Below are positions 32,717 to 42,048 of a DNA stretch of 64,000 nucleotides, piece by piece. Origin of the DNA: Streptomyces sp. NBC_01306 (GTDB taxonomy: Bacteria > Actinomycetota > Actinomycetes > Streptomycetales > Streptomycetaceae); NCBI RefSeq assembly GCF_026340465.1, contig NZ_JAPEPC010000001.1, forward strand, positions 2,855,501 to 2,919,500, read 5' to 3'. Made by a program: the position numbers and the translations under genes. Numbering within the stretch: position 1 is the stretch's first letter; each line of letters begins with the position of its first letter. A model generated the notes under the pieces. The model worked only from the letters and a program-made list of their open reading frames with translations. It made no database searches and was not told the DNA's origin.

Positions 32717-33490
32717 ATGACCGCCGCGCCCGCAGCCACCAACCGCATCGCTGTCGTCACCGGAGCGAGCAGCGGCATCGGCGCAGCCACCGCACGGCAG
32801 CTCGCCGCAGCCGGCTACCGGGTCGTGCTCACCGCGCGCCGCAAGGACCGCATCGAGGCCGTGGCGGCGGAGATCAACGCAGCGGGCCACCGGGCCACGG
32901 CGTACGCCCTGGACGTCACCGACCGCCCGGCCGTCGAGGAGTTCGCCACCGCGTTCCCCACCATCGGTGTCCTGGTCAACAACGCGGGCGGCGCACTCGG
33001 CGCCGACCCGGTGGCCACCGGCGACCCGGCGGACTGGCGCCAGATGTACGAGACCAACGTCATCGGCACACTCAACCTCACCCAGACCCTGCTACCCGCC
33101 CTGGTCGCGAGCGGCGACGGCACGGTCGTGATCGTCTCGTCCACGGCGGGCCACGGGGCGTACGAGGGCGGCGGCGGTTACGTGGCCGCCAAGAACGGCG
33201 CCCGCGTGCTCGCCGAGACCCTCCGCCTGGAGATCGTGGGCCGGCCGGTACGGGTGATCGAGATCGCCCCCGGCATGGTCAGGACCGAGGAGTTCGCCAC
33301 GACCCGCTTCGGCGGCGACGAGGAGAAGGCCGCCAAGGTCTACGCGGGCGTGGCAGAGCCGCTGGTGGCGGATGACGTGGCGGAGGCCATCACCTGGTCG
33401 GTGACCCGCCCCAGCCACGTCAACATCGACCTCCTGGTGGTCCGCCCGCGCGCCCAGGCGTCCAACACCAAGGTGCACCGGGAACTGTGA
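32717..33490 (+). CDS. Short-chain dehydrogenase/reductase (SDR)
   Basis: 257 residues from ATG 32717, GAGGAG upstream. Classical SDR: TGASSGIGAATA (NADP-binding TGxxxGxG), RRKDR after strand 2 (NADP preference), NNAGG, catalytic Ser in VIVSSTAGHGA, and Y-V-A-A-K. The family close to serine/3-hydroxy acid dehydrogenases (YdfG-like) has this length and the C-terminal NIDLLVVRP. It follows the UPF0060 gene by 78 bp. Stops of this gene and rtcB face each other 22 bp apart. Confidence 0.92.
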   Translation: MTAAPAATNRIAVVTGASSGIGAATARQLAAAGYRVVLTARRKDRIEAVAAEINAAGHRATAYALDVTDRPAVEEFATAFPTIGVLVNNAGGALGADPVATGDPADWRQMYETNVIGTLNLTQTLLPALVASGDGTVVIVSSTAGHGAYEGGGGYVAAKNGARVLAETLRLEIVGRPVRVIEIAPGMVRTEEFATTRFGGDEEKAAKVYAGVAEPLVADDVAEAITWSVTRPSHVNIDLLVVRPRAQASNTKVHREL

Positions 33491-33512
33491 AACAGCCCGT
33501 CCCGGCTGCGGG

Positions 33513-34706
33513 TCAGCCCTTCACACACACGACCTGCTTGAGCTTGGCCACGACCTCGACCAGGTCGCGCTGACGGTCGATGACCTGCTCGATCGGCTTG
33601 TACGCGCCAGGGATCTCGTCCACGACACCGGAGTCCTTCCGGCACTCCACCCCCTGTGTCTGCTCCTCCAGGTCCCGCGTGGTGAAGCGGCGCTTGGCGG
33701 CGTTCCGGCTCATCTTCCGACCGGCGCCGTGCGAGGCGGAGTTGAAGGCCTTCTCATTGCCGAGGCCCCGCACGATGTACGAACCCGTGCCCATCGAGCC
33801 GGGGATGATCCCGTAGTCACCGGATCCGGCGCGGATGGCGCCCTTCCTGGTGACCAGCAGGTCCATGCCCTCGTACCGCTCCTCGGACACGTAATTGTGG
33901 TGGCAGCTGATGACCGGCTCGAAGGTCACCCGGGCCTTCTTGAACTCCTTCCGGACCACGTCCTGGAAGAGGCTCATCATGATGGCCCGGTTGTACTTCG
34001 CGTACTCCTGCGCCCAGAACAGGTCGTTCCGGTACGCCCCCATCTGCGGGGTGTCGGCGATGAACACGGCCAGGTCCCGGTCCACCAGCCCCTGGTTGTG
34101 CGGGAGTTTCTGTGCGACGCCGATGTGGTGGTCGGCCAGCTCCTTGCCGATGTTCCGGGAGCCCGAGTGCAGCATCAGCCAGACCGAATCGGACTCATCG
34201 AGACAGAACTCAATGAAGTGGTTTCCGCTTCCGAGCGAACCCATCTGCTTCGTGGCCCGATCCTGACGGAATTTGACCGCTTCGGCGACCCCGTCGAACC
34301 GCTCCCAGAAGTCGTCCCAGCCCGCCGCCGGGAAGCCGTGCAGCCGGCCCGGTTCCACCGGGTCGTCGTGCATCCCCCGGCCCACCGGAATGGCCTGTTC
34401 GATCTTGGAGCGCAGCCGCGACAGATCCCCCGGAAGATCGTTCGCCGTCAGTGACGTCTTCACCGCCGACATTCCGCAGCCGATGTCCACACCGACCGCC
34501 GCCGGGCAGACCGCCCCGTGCATCGCGATCACCGAGCCGACCGTCGCGCCCTTGCCGTAGTGCACGTCCGGCATGACGGCGAGGCCCTTGATCCAGGGCA
34601 GTGTGGCGACGTTCCGCAGCTGCTGCATCGCGCCGTCCTCGACCGACGCCGGGTCGGCCCACATCCGGATGGGGACTTTCGCGCCCGGAACCTCTACATA
34701 CGACAT
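33513..34706 (-). CDS. rtcB: RNA-splicing ligase RtcB
   Basis: 397 residues from ATG 34706 (GAGGAG just upstream). RtcB joins RNA ends bearing 2',3'-cyclic phosphate or 3'-phosphate to 5'-OH with GTP and Mn. Active-site residues: D74 and C77 in VGVDIGCGM, His in LGSGNHFIEF, H in LMLHSGSRNIG, ISCHHNYV, and the guanylated histidine in S-H326-GAGRKMSR. The length and all motifs are intact. No archease gene or RtcA is adjacent. It is divergent from the lipoprotein gene at 34869. Confidence 0.95.
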   Translation of the reverse strand: MSYVEVPGAKVPIRMWADPASVEDGAMQQLRNVATLPWIKGLAVMPDVHYGKGATVGSVIAMHGAVCPAAVGVDIGCGMSAVKTSLTANDLPGDLSRLRSKIEQAIPVGRGMHDDPVEPGRLHGFPAAGWDDFWERFDGVAEAVKFRQDRATKQMGSLGSGNHFIEFCLDESDSVWLMLHSGSRNIGKELADHHIGVAQKLPHNQGLVDRDLAVFIADTPQMGAYRNDLFWAQEYAKYNRAIMMSLFQDVVRKEFKKARVTFEPVISCHHNYVSEERYEGMDLLVTRKGAIRAGSGDYGIIPGSMGTGSYIVRGLGNEKAFNSASHGAGRKMSRNAAKRRFTTRDLEEQTQGVECRKDSGVVDEIPGAYKPIEQVIDRQRDLVEVVAKLKQVVCVKG

Positions 34707-34868
34707 AGCTCCTCGATTCCCCCGAACAACATGAAAGAGAAAAATACGCATCAAGATCCGCGAAAACGACAGCGGACCGGCGTGTACACCAGTGCGTGCG
34801 ATAGACATTGTGTCCGGTCACCGTCATCAGGCGGTATCCGTTTTCCGTTCCGAAGGGAGCCTCGGACA

Positions 34869-35741
34869 GTGCAGCGAAGGGCTTACGTTCCCGGCTTGGT
34901 GCTGCTCGCAGCGCTCGTCACCGGCTGCACGACCGGTTCCGGGACCGATGGTTCCGCCGCCGACGCGAAGCCCGGTGAGACCACTCCCGCCGCGGCGCCC
35001 GGCAAGTACTCCACCCTGCCCGAACCCTGCCGCGCCGCCGACCACGGCGTGCTGAAGGACATGTTCCCGGAGTTCGCCGACCTGCCGAAGGACCAGCAGG
35101 AGCAGGCGTACGCGGGCACCCCCGATGCCACCTTCGACACCGACCGCCAGGTGGGCTGCCGGTGGAAGGCCGACGCGCCCACCGACGCCCACCGGCTGCG
35201 TATCTCGATGGAACGCGTCGTGAGTTACGACACCACCGTCAGCGACGACGACCAGGCCAAGACCCTCTACGAGCAGAAGCTCGCCGCCGCCGGCCTCCCG
35301 GCGGACGGCTCCTCACCCGCCGCGACCGCGTCCACCGGCGCGGATGGCGGTACGGACACGGGCGCGGACGGGGCCGCGACCGGCGGCACACCGGCCACCG
35401 GGAAGCCCGGGAAGAACGGCGGGCAGAAGGGCGGGCAGGAGGACAGCACGCCGGACGCCACGGCCGGCGGGCAGAGCGACGACGACCAGTCGGCGGACGG
35501 CCTCCAGTCGCGTACCCTCAGCGGCCTCGGCAGCTCCGCCTTCCTCGCCGACATCCCGGCCAAGGCAGGCGCGGCATCCCCGCAGCACACCGTCAGGGTG
35601 GTCTTCCGCGCGTCGAACGTCCTCGTCACCGTGGAGTACAGCGAGGAGCCCGCCGAGGCGGGCACTCCCCCCGACACCAAGACCTTGCAGGACAGGACGC
35701 AGACCATGGCCGGCAAACTCGCCGACCAGATCGGCGAATAG
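34869..35741 (+). CDS. DUF3558-like lipoprotein 1
   Basis: 290 residues from GTG 34869 with GGGAG upstream. The signal sequence ends in a lipobox (LVTGC). The mature N-terminus is Gly/Ser/Thr-rich, then comes a folded domain with paired cysteines (PEPCRAAD... VGCRWKAD), the arrangement of the DUF3558 lipoproteins. A disordered insertion of about 70 residues, rich in Gly, Thr, Asp and Lys, splits this domain (GADGGTDTGADGAATG...KNGGQKGGQED). The next gene encodes a paralogue without that insertion. Ligand and role are unknown. Confidence 0.78.
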   Translation: MQRRAYVPGLVLLAALVTGCTTGSGTDGSAADAKPGETTPAAAPGKYSTLPEPCRAADHGVLKDMFPEFADLPKDQQEQAYAGTPDATFDTDRQVGCRWKADAPTDAHRLRISMERVVSYDTTVSDDDQAKTLYEQKLAAAGLPADGSSPAATASTGADGGTDTGADGAATGGTPATGKPGKNGGQKGGQEDSTPDATAGGQSDDDQSADGLQSRTLSGLGSSAFLADIPAKAGAASPQHTVRVVFRASNVLVTVEYSEEPAEAGTPPDTKTLQDRTQTMAGKLADQIGE

Positions 35742-35848
35742 TCCGCCGGCCGGCCCTCGGCGTACCGTGGCGGCCCGGACGTACACACAAACGACATATA
35801 TGACCCGTACGCCCGGTACGCCCCGTACGACACCTGAGCGAAGGAACC

Positions 35849-36559
35849 ATGCACCGATCAGCCCCGCGACTCACCCGCCTTCTCGCCTGTGCAGCCGTCC
35901 CCGTGATGCTCGTCGTCGCCGGCTGCTCATCGGACTCCGGCTCCAGCGGCAAGAAGAACTCCAGCTCCTCCCCCGCGCCCAGCGCGTCGGCGTCCCCGAC
36001 CGTCGCGAAGGCGGTGTACCCGAAGCTGCCCGACGCCTGTAAGTCGATCCCGGCGAAGACCGTCTCGGACCTGGTCCCCAAGGCGAAGGACAAGTCGGGC
36101 ACCGCGGATAAGTCGACCGACCTGTCGGCCCGCGCCGGCTGTTCCTGGAACGGCCTGGAGAGCAAGGGCACCAAGGGCTCCCAGTACCGCTGGCTCTCCG
36201 TCTCGTATCTGCGCTTCGGCTCGGACTCCGTCCTCGGCAGCGGGCAGAAGCGCGCGCAGGACCAGTACGCCAAGACAGTGGCCGACGTGAAGGCGACGGA
36301 CGGCGCGAAGAGCGTCAAGACGGTGACCACACCGGGCATCGGCAACGAGGCGACCACCGTCACCTACGAACAGCGCAAGACCGACGCGGACTTCATCTAC
36401 GCCGTGGTCATCACGCGTTCGGAGAACGTCGTCACCGTCGTCAACCACAACGGCGCCGGTTACGAAGGTCTCAAGTCCCCCTCGGCGGACGACATGTCGA
36501 AGGGTGCGCAGACGGCGGCCAAGGCTGCGGTCGCCTCGGTGGCCTCGGCCAACAAGTAG
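35849..36559 (+). CDS. DUF3558-like lipoprotein 2
   Basis: 236 residues. Lipobox VVAGC; a Ser/Lys/Pro linker; then the same two-Cys plan (PDACKSIPAKTVSDLVP... RAGCSWNG) as the gene upstream, ending in an Ala/Lys-rich helix. The pair is a likely tandem duplication. The family is exported and cell-surface bound; the function is unknown. A strong hairpin follows. Confidence 0.82.
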   Translation: MHRSAPRLTRLLACAAVPVMLVVAGCSSDSGSSGKKNSSSSPAPSASASPTVAKAVYPKLPDACKSIPAKTVSDLVPKAKDKSGTADKSTDLSARAGCSWNGLESKGTKGSQYRWLSVSYLRFGSDSVLGSGQKRAQDQYAKTVADVKATDGAKSVKTVTTPGIGNEATTVTYEQRKTDADFIYAVVITRSENVVTVVNHNGAGYEGLKSPSADDMSKGAQTAAKAAVASVASANK

Positions 36560-36589
36560 CCCCCGCAAGCCTTTTCGGGAATCCGCCTC

Positions 36590-36621
36590 CGGAGCCCGGC
36601 CCCCTCGGGGACCGGGCTCCG
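36590..36621. terminator. Hairpin after the lipoprotein pair
   Basis: CGGAGCCCGG / CCGGGCTCCG arms with an inner CCCC-tc-GGGG stem. Confidence 0.75.
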
Positions 36622-36699
36622 GGCGTACCCGCGCAACGCCGTCCGTACACATGTGCCAGGCTGTGCCCGCCGGATGTCGAATTCAGGAGGGGGCCGCGG

Positions 36700-38205
36700 G
36701 TGGCCGCGATGCAGCTGACACGCACGCACCGGATACTCATCGCGCTCGTCGTCGCGGGCGCGGTGATCATCGCCGGGATCGGTTTCGTGGGTTCCTACGC
36801 GGCCGTGCGCGAACTCGCCCAGGAGAAGGGCTTCGGCTCCTTCTCGACGGTCTTCCCCATCGGTATCGACGCGGGGATCTGTGTGCTGCTCGCACTGGAT
36901 CTGCTGCTGACCTGGATCCGTATCCCGTTCCCGCTGCTGCGCCAGACCGCGTGGCTGCTGACGGCCGCGACGATCGCGTTCAACGGCGCCGCGGCCTGGC
37001 CCGACCCGCTGGGGACCGGGATGCACGCGGTGATCCCGGTGCTGTTCGTGGTCTGCGTCGAGGCGGCACGCCACGCGGTGGGCCGGATCGCCGACATCAC
37101 GGCCGACAAGCACATGGAGGGCGTGCGCCTCACCCGCTGGCTGCTCGCACCGGTCCCCACCTTTCTGCTGTGGCGCCGGATGAAGCTGTGGGAGCTGCGC
37201 AGGTACGACGAGGTCATCAAGCTCGAACAGGACCGGCTGATCTACCAGGCCCGGCTCCAGGCCCGGTTCGGGCGCGCGTGGCGGCGCAAGGCGCCGATCG
37301 AGTCGCTGATGCCGCTGCGGCTGGCGAGGTACGGGGTTCCGCTCGCGGAGACGGCCTCCTCCGGGCTGGCCGCGGCCGGCATCGAACCGGTGCTGCTGTC
37401 CCCGGTGCCCGCCCTGGAGGCGGGGACCACTGCTGCGGGTTCCGCCGCCGTGGCGCCCGCGCCGGCCGCGACGGAGGCAGCGGTCCCGCCGGGCCCCACC
37501 GGCCAGGCGCGGGAGCAGGAGCCGCCGGCCACGCACGAGAGCCCGTGGTTCGCCGCGCCGCAGGTCTCGCAGGAGGCGTACACAGGCACCTACGACCCGG
37601 CGTACGAGCCCGCGTACGACCAGCAGTACCCGCAGGATTACGACCAGGGTTACGAGCCGGGTTATGAGCAGGAGTACCGGCAGGGTTACGAGCAGGGGTA
37701 CGACGACCCGTACGCGCAGGGCCACGGCCCGCAGCACGACGATCCCCAGCAACCCCAGCAGTACGACCAGACCCAGCAGCCCCAGCAGTACGACCGGCCG
37801 GACGCCGCCGGCTCCCCCGACCCCGCACAGGTCATGGTCCCCACCGGCGCGGGCGGTTCGCGCCCCCTCGGTGGGGTGATCCCCGGGCCGCGCGCCGAGT
37901 CGCACCCCGCCGACGGGGTCACCGAGACCACCGGCACCACGGATTCCGCCGAGGCGGACAGCCCGGAGGTGCAGGGGCTGCCGGAGGACGTGTCCCGCGA
38001 GGACGCGTACTTCGGGGCCTACCGGAAGTTCATCAGCGAGAACAACGAGGTCCCGACGGTGCGTCAGTTCGGCCGGTACCTCAAGGACCTGTACGGCGTC
38101 ACGGGCCGCAACAGCGAGACCCTGAGCGACAGTTCGCTCCGCCCGTACCTGGCCCGCTTCCAGCACCGTTACGCGGAGGAGCTGGACGCGGAGCACATCG
38201 CGTAA
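36700..38205 (+). CDS. DUF2637 (SpdB-like) membrane protein
   Basis: 501 residues from GTG 36700 (AGGAGG well placed). Four N-terminal helices (ILIALVVAGAVIIAGIGFVG; IDAGICVLLALDLLLTWIRI; TAWLLTAATIAFNGAAAWPD; HAVIPVLFVVCVEAARHAV) and the following RWLLAPVPTFLLWRRMKLWE region define DUF2637, a family that includes spread proteins of Streptomyces conjugative plasmids. The middle is a disordered Tyr/Gln/Asp/Pro-rich region with YDQ/YEQGY repeats. The C-terminus is a separate folded domain (EDAYFGAYRKFISENNEVPTVRQFGRYLKDLYGV...) that resembles a small winged-helix. No plasmid-transfer gene is next to it, so a chromosomal cell-biology role is likely. Confidence 0.78.
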   Translation: MAAMQLTRTHRILIALVVAGAVIIAGIGFVGSYAAVRELAQEKGFGSFSTVFPIGIDAGICVLLALDLLLTWIRIPFPLLRQTAWLLTAATIAFNGAAAWPDPLGTGMHAVIPVLFVVCVEAARHAVGRIADITADKHMEGVRLTRWLLAPVPTFLLWRRMKLWELRRYDEVIKLEQDRLIYQARLQARFGRAWRRKAPIESLMPLRLARYGVPLAETASSGLAAAGIEPVLLSPVPALEAGTTAAGSAAVAPAPAATEAAVPPGPTGQAREQEPPATHESPWFAAPQVSQEAYTGTYDPAYEPAYDQQYPQDYDQGYEPGYEQEYRQGYEQGYDDPYAQGHGPQHDDPQQPQQYDQTQQPQQYDRPDAAGSPDPAQVMVPTGAGGSRPLGGVIPGPRAESHPADGVTETTGTTDSAEADSPEVQGLPEDVSREDAYFGAYRKFISENNEVPTVRQFGRYLKDLYGVTGRNSETLSDSSLRPYLARFQHRYAEELDAEHIA

Positions 38206-38236
38206 CCGGGCTGCGCGGAAGGCACGGAAAGCACCA

Positions 38237-38275
38237 GGGCCGCCGCCCCGGGAAACGTCCCCGGGGCAGCGGCCC
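38237..38275. terminator. Bidirectional hairpin between the DUF2637 and lysS stops
   Basis: GGGCCGCcGCCCCGGG, six-base loop, CCCCGGGGCaGCGGCCC, placed between two convergent stops. Confidence 0.8.
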
Positions 38276-38287
38276 TTCGCCGTTCCG

Positions 38288-40096
38288 TCAGGCAGCGAGC
38301 AGCTTGCGCACCCGGTCGGCGCCGACGGCGAGCAGCAGCGTGGGCAGCCTCGGCCCGGTGTCGCGGCCGACCAGCAGCTGGTAGAGCAGGGCGAAGAAGG
38401 TGCGCTGCGCGACCTTCAGCTCCGGGGTGGGCTTGGCGTCCGGCTCGAAGCCGGCCTGGACCTTCGGTACGCCGTAGACGAGCGTCGTCAGACCGTCCAG
38501 CGACCAGTGCGTGTCGAGGCCCTCGATGAGCAGCCGCAGCGACTCACGGTCCTGGTCGCCGAGGGCGGCCAGGGTCTCCGTGTCCGGCTCCGCGCGCACC
38601 AGGGTGCGCTGCTCGGCCGGGACCTGGGTGGTGATCCAGTTCTCGGCGCGGTCGAGCCGGGGGCGTACGTCGTCGAGCGAGGCGATCGGGTTCGCCGGGT
38701 CCAGTTCGCTGAGGATGCGCAGCGTCTGGTCCTCGGCCCCGGCCGTGATGTCCGCGACGGATGCGAGCGTGCGGTACGGCAACGGGCGCGGGGTGCGCGG
38801 GAGTTCACGCTCCGCCGTGCGGGCCGCGCGGGTGTGCGCGGCCGCGTCGGCAGGGAGCGCCGAGCCGTCGGCGACCTTGGTCTCCAGCTTGTCCCACTCG
38901 TCGTAGAGCCGCTGGATCTCCTGGTCGAAGGCGATCTTGAAGGACTGGTTGGGCCGGCGCCGCGCGTACAGCCAGCGCAGCAGCGGTGCCTCCATGATCT
39001 TCAGCGCGTCGGACGGGGTGGGCACGCCGCCCTTGGACGACGACATCTTGGCCATGCCGCTGATGCCGACGAACGCGTACATCGGCCCGATCGGCTGCAC
39101 GCCGTCGAAGATCTCGCGGACGATCTGTCCGCCGACGACGAACGAGGAGCCGGGCGAGGAGTGGTCGACGCCGCTGGGCTCGAAGACGACGCCCTCGTAC
39201 GCCCAGCGCATCGGCCAGTCGACCTTCCAGACCAGCTTTCCGCGGTTGAACTCGCAGAGCAGGACGGTCTCGGAGTGCCCGCACGCGGTGCAGGTGTAGG
39301 ACAGCTCGGTCGTGTCGTCGTCGTACGAGGTGACCGTGGTGAGGTCCTTCTCGCACGCGCCGCAGTAGGGCTTGTAGGGGTAGTAGCCGGTGGCGCCGCT
39401 GCTGCCGTCGTCCTCGTCGGCGGCGCCGGACCCCTCGGCGGCCTCGATCTCGGCCTCGTCGAGCGGCTTCTGGCCCTGCTTCTGGCCCTGCTGCTTCTTG
39501 TTCTTGCCACCGGCGCCGTCGGCAGCGCCCTGCTTCGCCGGGTCCTTCTTGGTGCGGTACCGGTCCAGGATGGCGTCGATGTCGGCGCGGTGCTTCATGG
39601 CGTGCAGGATCTGTTCGCGGTAGGTGCCCGCCAGATACTGCTCGGTCTGGCTGATCGGGTCGTACTCCACACCCAGCTCGGCGAGCGCCTCGACCATGGC
39701 GGCCTTGAAGTGCTCGGCCCAGTTCGGGTACGCGGACCCGGCCGGGGCGGGCACCGAGGTGAGGGGCTTGCCGATGTGCTCGGCCCAGGACGCGTCGATA
39801 CCGGGGACGCCGTTCGGCACCTTGCGGTACCGGTCGTAGTCGTCCCAGGAGATGAGGTGGCGCACCGTGTAACCGCGCCGCCTGATCTCGTCGGCGACCA
39901 GGTGCGGGGTCATCACCTCGCGCAGGTTGCCCAGGTGGATCGGGCCGGACGGCGAGAGGCCGGACGCGACGACGACCACTGGTGCGTCGGCGCCAGAGTG
40001 TTTCGCGCCCGCGGCACGGCGCTCCGATTCGGCGATGACATCGTCCGCGAAACGGGAGACCCAGTCGGTCTCGGTGCTCTGAGCCACGATCGGCAC
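38288..40096 (-). CDS. lysS: Class I lysyl-tRNA synthetase
   Basis: 602 residues. The class I type is shown by P-I-H-L-G-N (HIGH, residues 52-56) and M-S-S-S-K-G (KMSKS). Zinc ribbon cysteines occur as C245-x2-C248 and C269-x2-C272. It charges tRNA-Lys in the cytoplasm. A low-complexity basic/acidic insertion lies at about 184-236 just before the zinc ribbon ([16 protein letters not shown], then acidic GAADEDDG); I do not know it as a family feature. It is divergent from argS with 149 bp between. Confidence 0.95.
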   Translation of the reverse strand: MPIVAQSTETDWVSRFADDVIAESERRAAGAKHSGADAPVVVVASGLSPSGPIHLGNLREVMTPHLVADEIRRRGYTVRHLISWDDYDRYRKVPNGVPGIDASWAEHIGKPLTSVPAPAGSAYPNWAEHFKAAMVEALAELGVEYDPISQTEQYLAGTYREQILHAMKHRADIDAILDRYRTKKDPAKQGAADGAGGKNKKQQGQKQGQKPLDEAEIEAAEGSGAADEDDGSSGATGYYPYKPYCGACEKDLTTVTSYDDDTTELSYTCTACGHSETVLLCEFNRGKLVWKVDWPMRWAYEGVVFEPSGVDHSSPGSSFVVGGQIVREIFDGVQPIGPMYAFVGISGMAKMSSSKGGVPTPSDALKIMEAPLLRWLYARRRPNQSFKIAFDQEIQRLYDEWDKLETKVADGSALPADAAAHTRAARTAERELPRTPRPLPYRTLASVADITAGAEDQTLRILSELDPANPIASLDDVRPRLDRAENWITTQVPAEQRTLVRAEPDTETLAALGDQDRESLRLLIEGLDTHWSLDGLTTLVYGVPKVQAGFEPDAKPTPELKVAQRTFFALLYQLLVGRDTGPRLPTLLLAVGADRVRKLLAA

Positions 40097-40245
40097 GTCC
40101 TTCTTTCTCGTACGCCTTCAAGCAAGGGCGACTGCCATTCTCCCAGGTCCGTCCTGGAGAGCGAAAACGGCTTTCCAGGCCGTGGTACGGCCATGGGATA
40201 CTTGGCCTGATCCCCTGTACCTCTATGGAAACGGCAGTCGGCCCC

Positions 40246-42030
40246 ATGCCTGAGCCAGTCTCGGTCAATTCCCTCGCTTCGACGCTCCAGCAGCACCTTG
40301 CGGACGCCCTGACGGCAGCTCTGCCGGATGCCGGTGCCGCGGACCCGCTGCTGCGCCGAAGTGACCGGGCCGACTTCCAGGCCAACGGGATCCTGGCCCT
40401 GGCGAAGAAGCTGAAGGGCAATCCGCGCGAGCTGGCGGCCACGGTCACGGCGGCGCTCCCGGCGAACGACCTGATCAAGGAGATCGAGGTCTCGGGCCCC
40501 GGCTTCCTGAACATCACGCTCACCGACCGGGCGATCACCGAGACCCTCGCGGCGCGCGCCGCCGACGCGCGCCTCGGTGTGCCGTACGCCGCACAGGCGG
40601 GCACCACGGTCATCGACTACGCCCAGCCGAACGTGGCGAAGGAGATGCACGTCGGGCATCTGCGGTCGGCCGTGATCGGCGACGCGATGGCGAAGATCAT
40701 GGAGTTCGGCGGCGAGACGGTGATCCGCCGCCACCACATCGGGGACTGGGGCACCCAGTACGGGATGCTCATCCAGTACTTGATCGAGCACCCGCACGAG
40801 CTGGACCACGAGGGGGGCGAGGAGGCCGGCGAGGCCGCCATGTCCTCGCTCGACCGGCTCTACAAGGCGTCGCGTGCGGTCTTCGACTCCGACGAGGAGT
40901 TCAAGGCGCGCTCGCGGGACCGGGTGGTGGCCCTCCAGGCCGGGGACCCGGAAACGCTGGCGCACTGGCAGCGGTTCGTGGACGAGTCGAAGATCTACTT
41001 CTACTCGGTCTTCAACAAGCTGGACATGGAGATCGACGACGCGGACATCGTCGGCGAGTCCGGCTACAACGACGTGCTGGAGGAGACCTGCCGGCTCCTG
41101 GAGGAGTCGGGCGTCGCGGTCAGGTCCGAGGGCGCGCTCTGTGTCTTCTTCGACGATGTGAAGGGCCCGGACGGCAACCAGGTCCCGCTCATCGTGAAGA
41201 AGACGAACGGCGGCTACGGCTACGCGGCCACCGACCTCTCGGCGGTCCGCAACCGGGTGCAGGACCTCAAGGCGAACACCCTGCTGTACGTGGTGGACGT
41301 ACGGCAGTCGCTGCACTTCAAGATGGTCTTCGAGACGGCCCGCCGGGCGGGCTGGCTCGACACGGGCGACGGCGAGGCGAAGCCCGTCCACCTGGGGTTC
41401 GGCACGGTCCTCGGCAAGGACGGCAAGCCGTTCAAGACCCGGGCGGGCGAGTCGGTGCGGCTGGTGGACCTCCTGGACGAGGCGATCGAGCGCGCCACGG
41501 CCGTCGTACGGGAGAAGAACAACGAGAAGGTCGGGCTGACCGAGGCCGAGATCGTCGAGAACGGCGCGCAGATCGGCATCGGCGCGGTGAAGTACGCGGA
41601 CCTGTCCACGTCGGCGGCCCGCGACTACAAGTTCGACCTGGACCAGATGGTGTCGCTCAACGGCGACACCAGCGTCTACATCCAGTACGCGTACGCCCGT
41701 ATCCAGTCGATCCTGCGGCTGTCGGGCGAGGCGAAGCCGGCGGCGCACCCGGAGCTCGAACTGGCACCGGCGGAGCGCGCGCTGGGGCTGCACCTGGACC
41801 AGTTCGCTGAGGTACTCGCCGAGGTGGCCGCCGCGTACGAGCCGCACAAGCTGGCCGCGTACCTGTACCAACTGGCCTCGCACTACACGACGTTCTACGC
41901 CGAGTGCCCGGTCCTCAAGGCCGGGACCCCGGAGCAGGTGGAGAACCGGCTGTTCCTCTGCGAGCTGACCGCGCGCACCCTGCACCAGGGCCTGGCGCTG
42001 CTGGGCATCCGGACGCCCGAGCGGCTGTAG
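40246..42030 (+). CDS. argS: Arginyl-tRNA synthetase
   Basis: 594 residues from ATG 40246 ([18 protein letters not shown]); ATG 40225 would add seven residues. Class I motifs: H135-V-G-H138 in [16 protein letters not shown] and the Arg[10 protein letters not shown] block. The KMSKS loop is replaced by a variant ([14 protein letters not shown]), as in other ArgRS. The C-terminal DALR anticodon-binding domain is present ([21 protein letters not shown]). No ribosome site is clear. It converges on the XRE gene with an 18-bp gap. Confidence 0.95.
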   Translation: MPEPVSVNSLASTLQQHLADALTAALPDAGAADPLLRRSDRADFQANGILALAKKLKGNPRELAATVTAALPANDLIKEIEVSGPGFLNITLTDRAITETLAARAADARLGVPYAAQAGTTVIDYAQPNVAKEMHVGHLRSAVIGDAMAKIMEFGGETVIRRHHIGDWGTQYGMLIQYLIEHPHELDHEGGEEAGEAAMSSLDRLYKASRAVFDSDEEFKARSRDRVVALQAGDPETLAHWQRFVDESKIYFYSVFNKLDMEIDDADIVGESGYNDVLEETCRLLEESGVAVRSEGALCVFFDDVKGPDGNQVPLIVKKTNGGYGYAATDLSAVRNRVQDLKANTLLYVVDVRQSLHFKMVFETARRAGWLDTGDGEAKPVHLGFGTVLGKDGKPFKTRAGESVRLVDLLDEAIERATAVVREKNNEKVGLTEAEIVENGAQIGIGAVKYADLSTSAARDYKFDLDQMVSLNGDTSVYIQYAYARIQSILRLSGEAKPAAHPELELAPAERALGLHLDQFAEVLAEVAAAYEPHKLAAYLYQLASHYTTFYAECPVLKAGTPEQVENRLFLCELTARTLHQGLALLGIRTPERL

Positions 42031-42048
42031 CAGCGCGCGGGCCGCGCA

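Noticed and set aside
36700..38205. Integrated conjugative element around the SpdB-like gene
   Set aside because: No tra, rep, integrase or attachment-site repeats were seen around it, and both sides are ordinary chromosomal genes.
39913..41985. 690-codon minus-strand frame opposite argS
   Set aside because: Antisense shadow of argS; no motif and no ribosome site.
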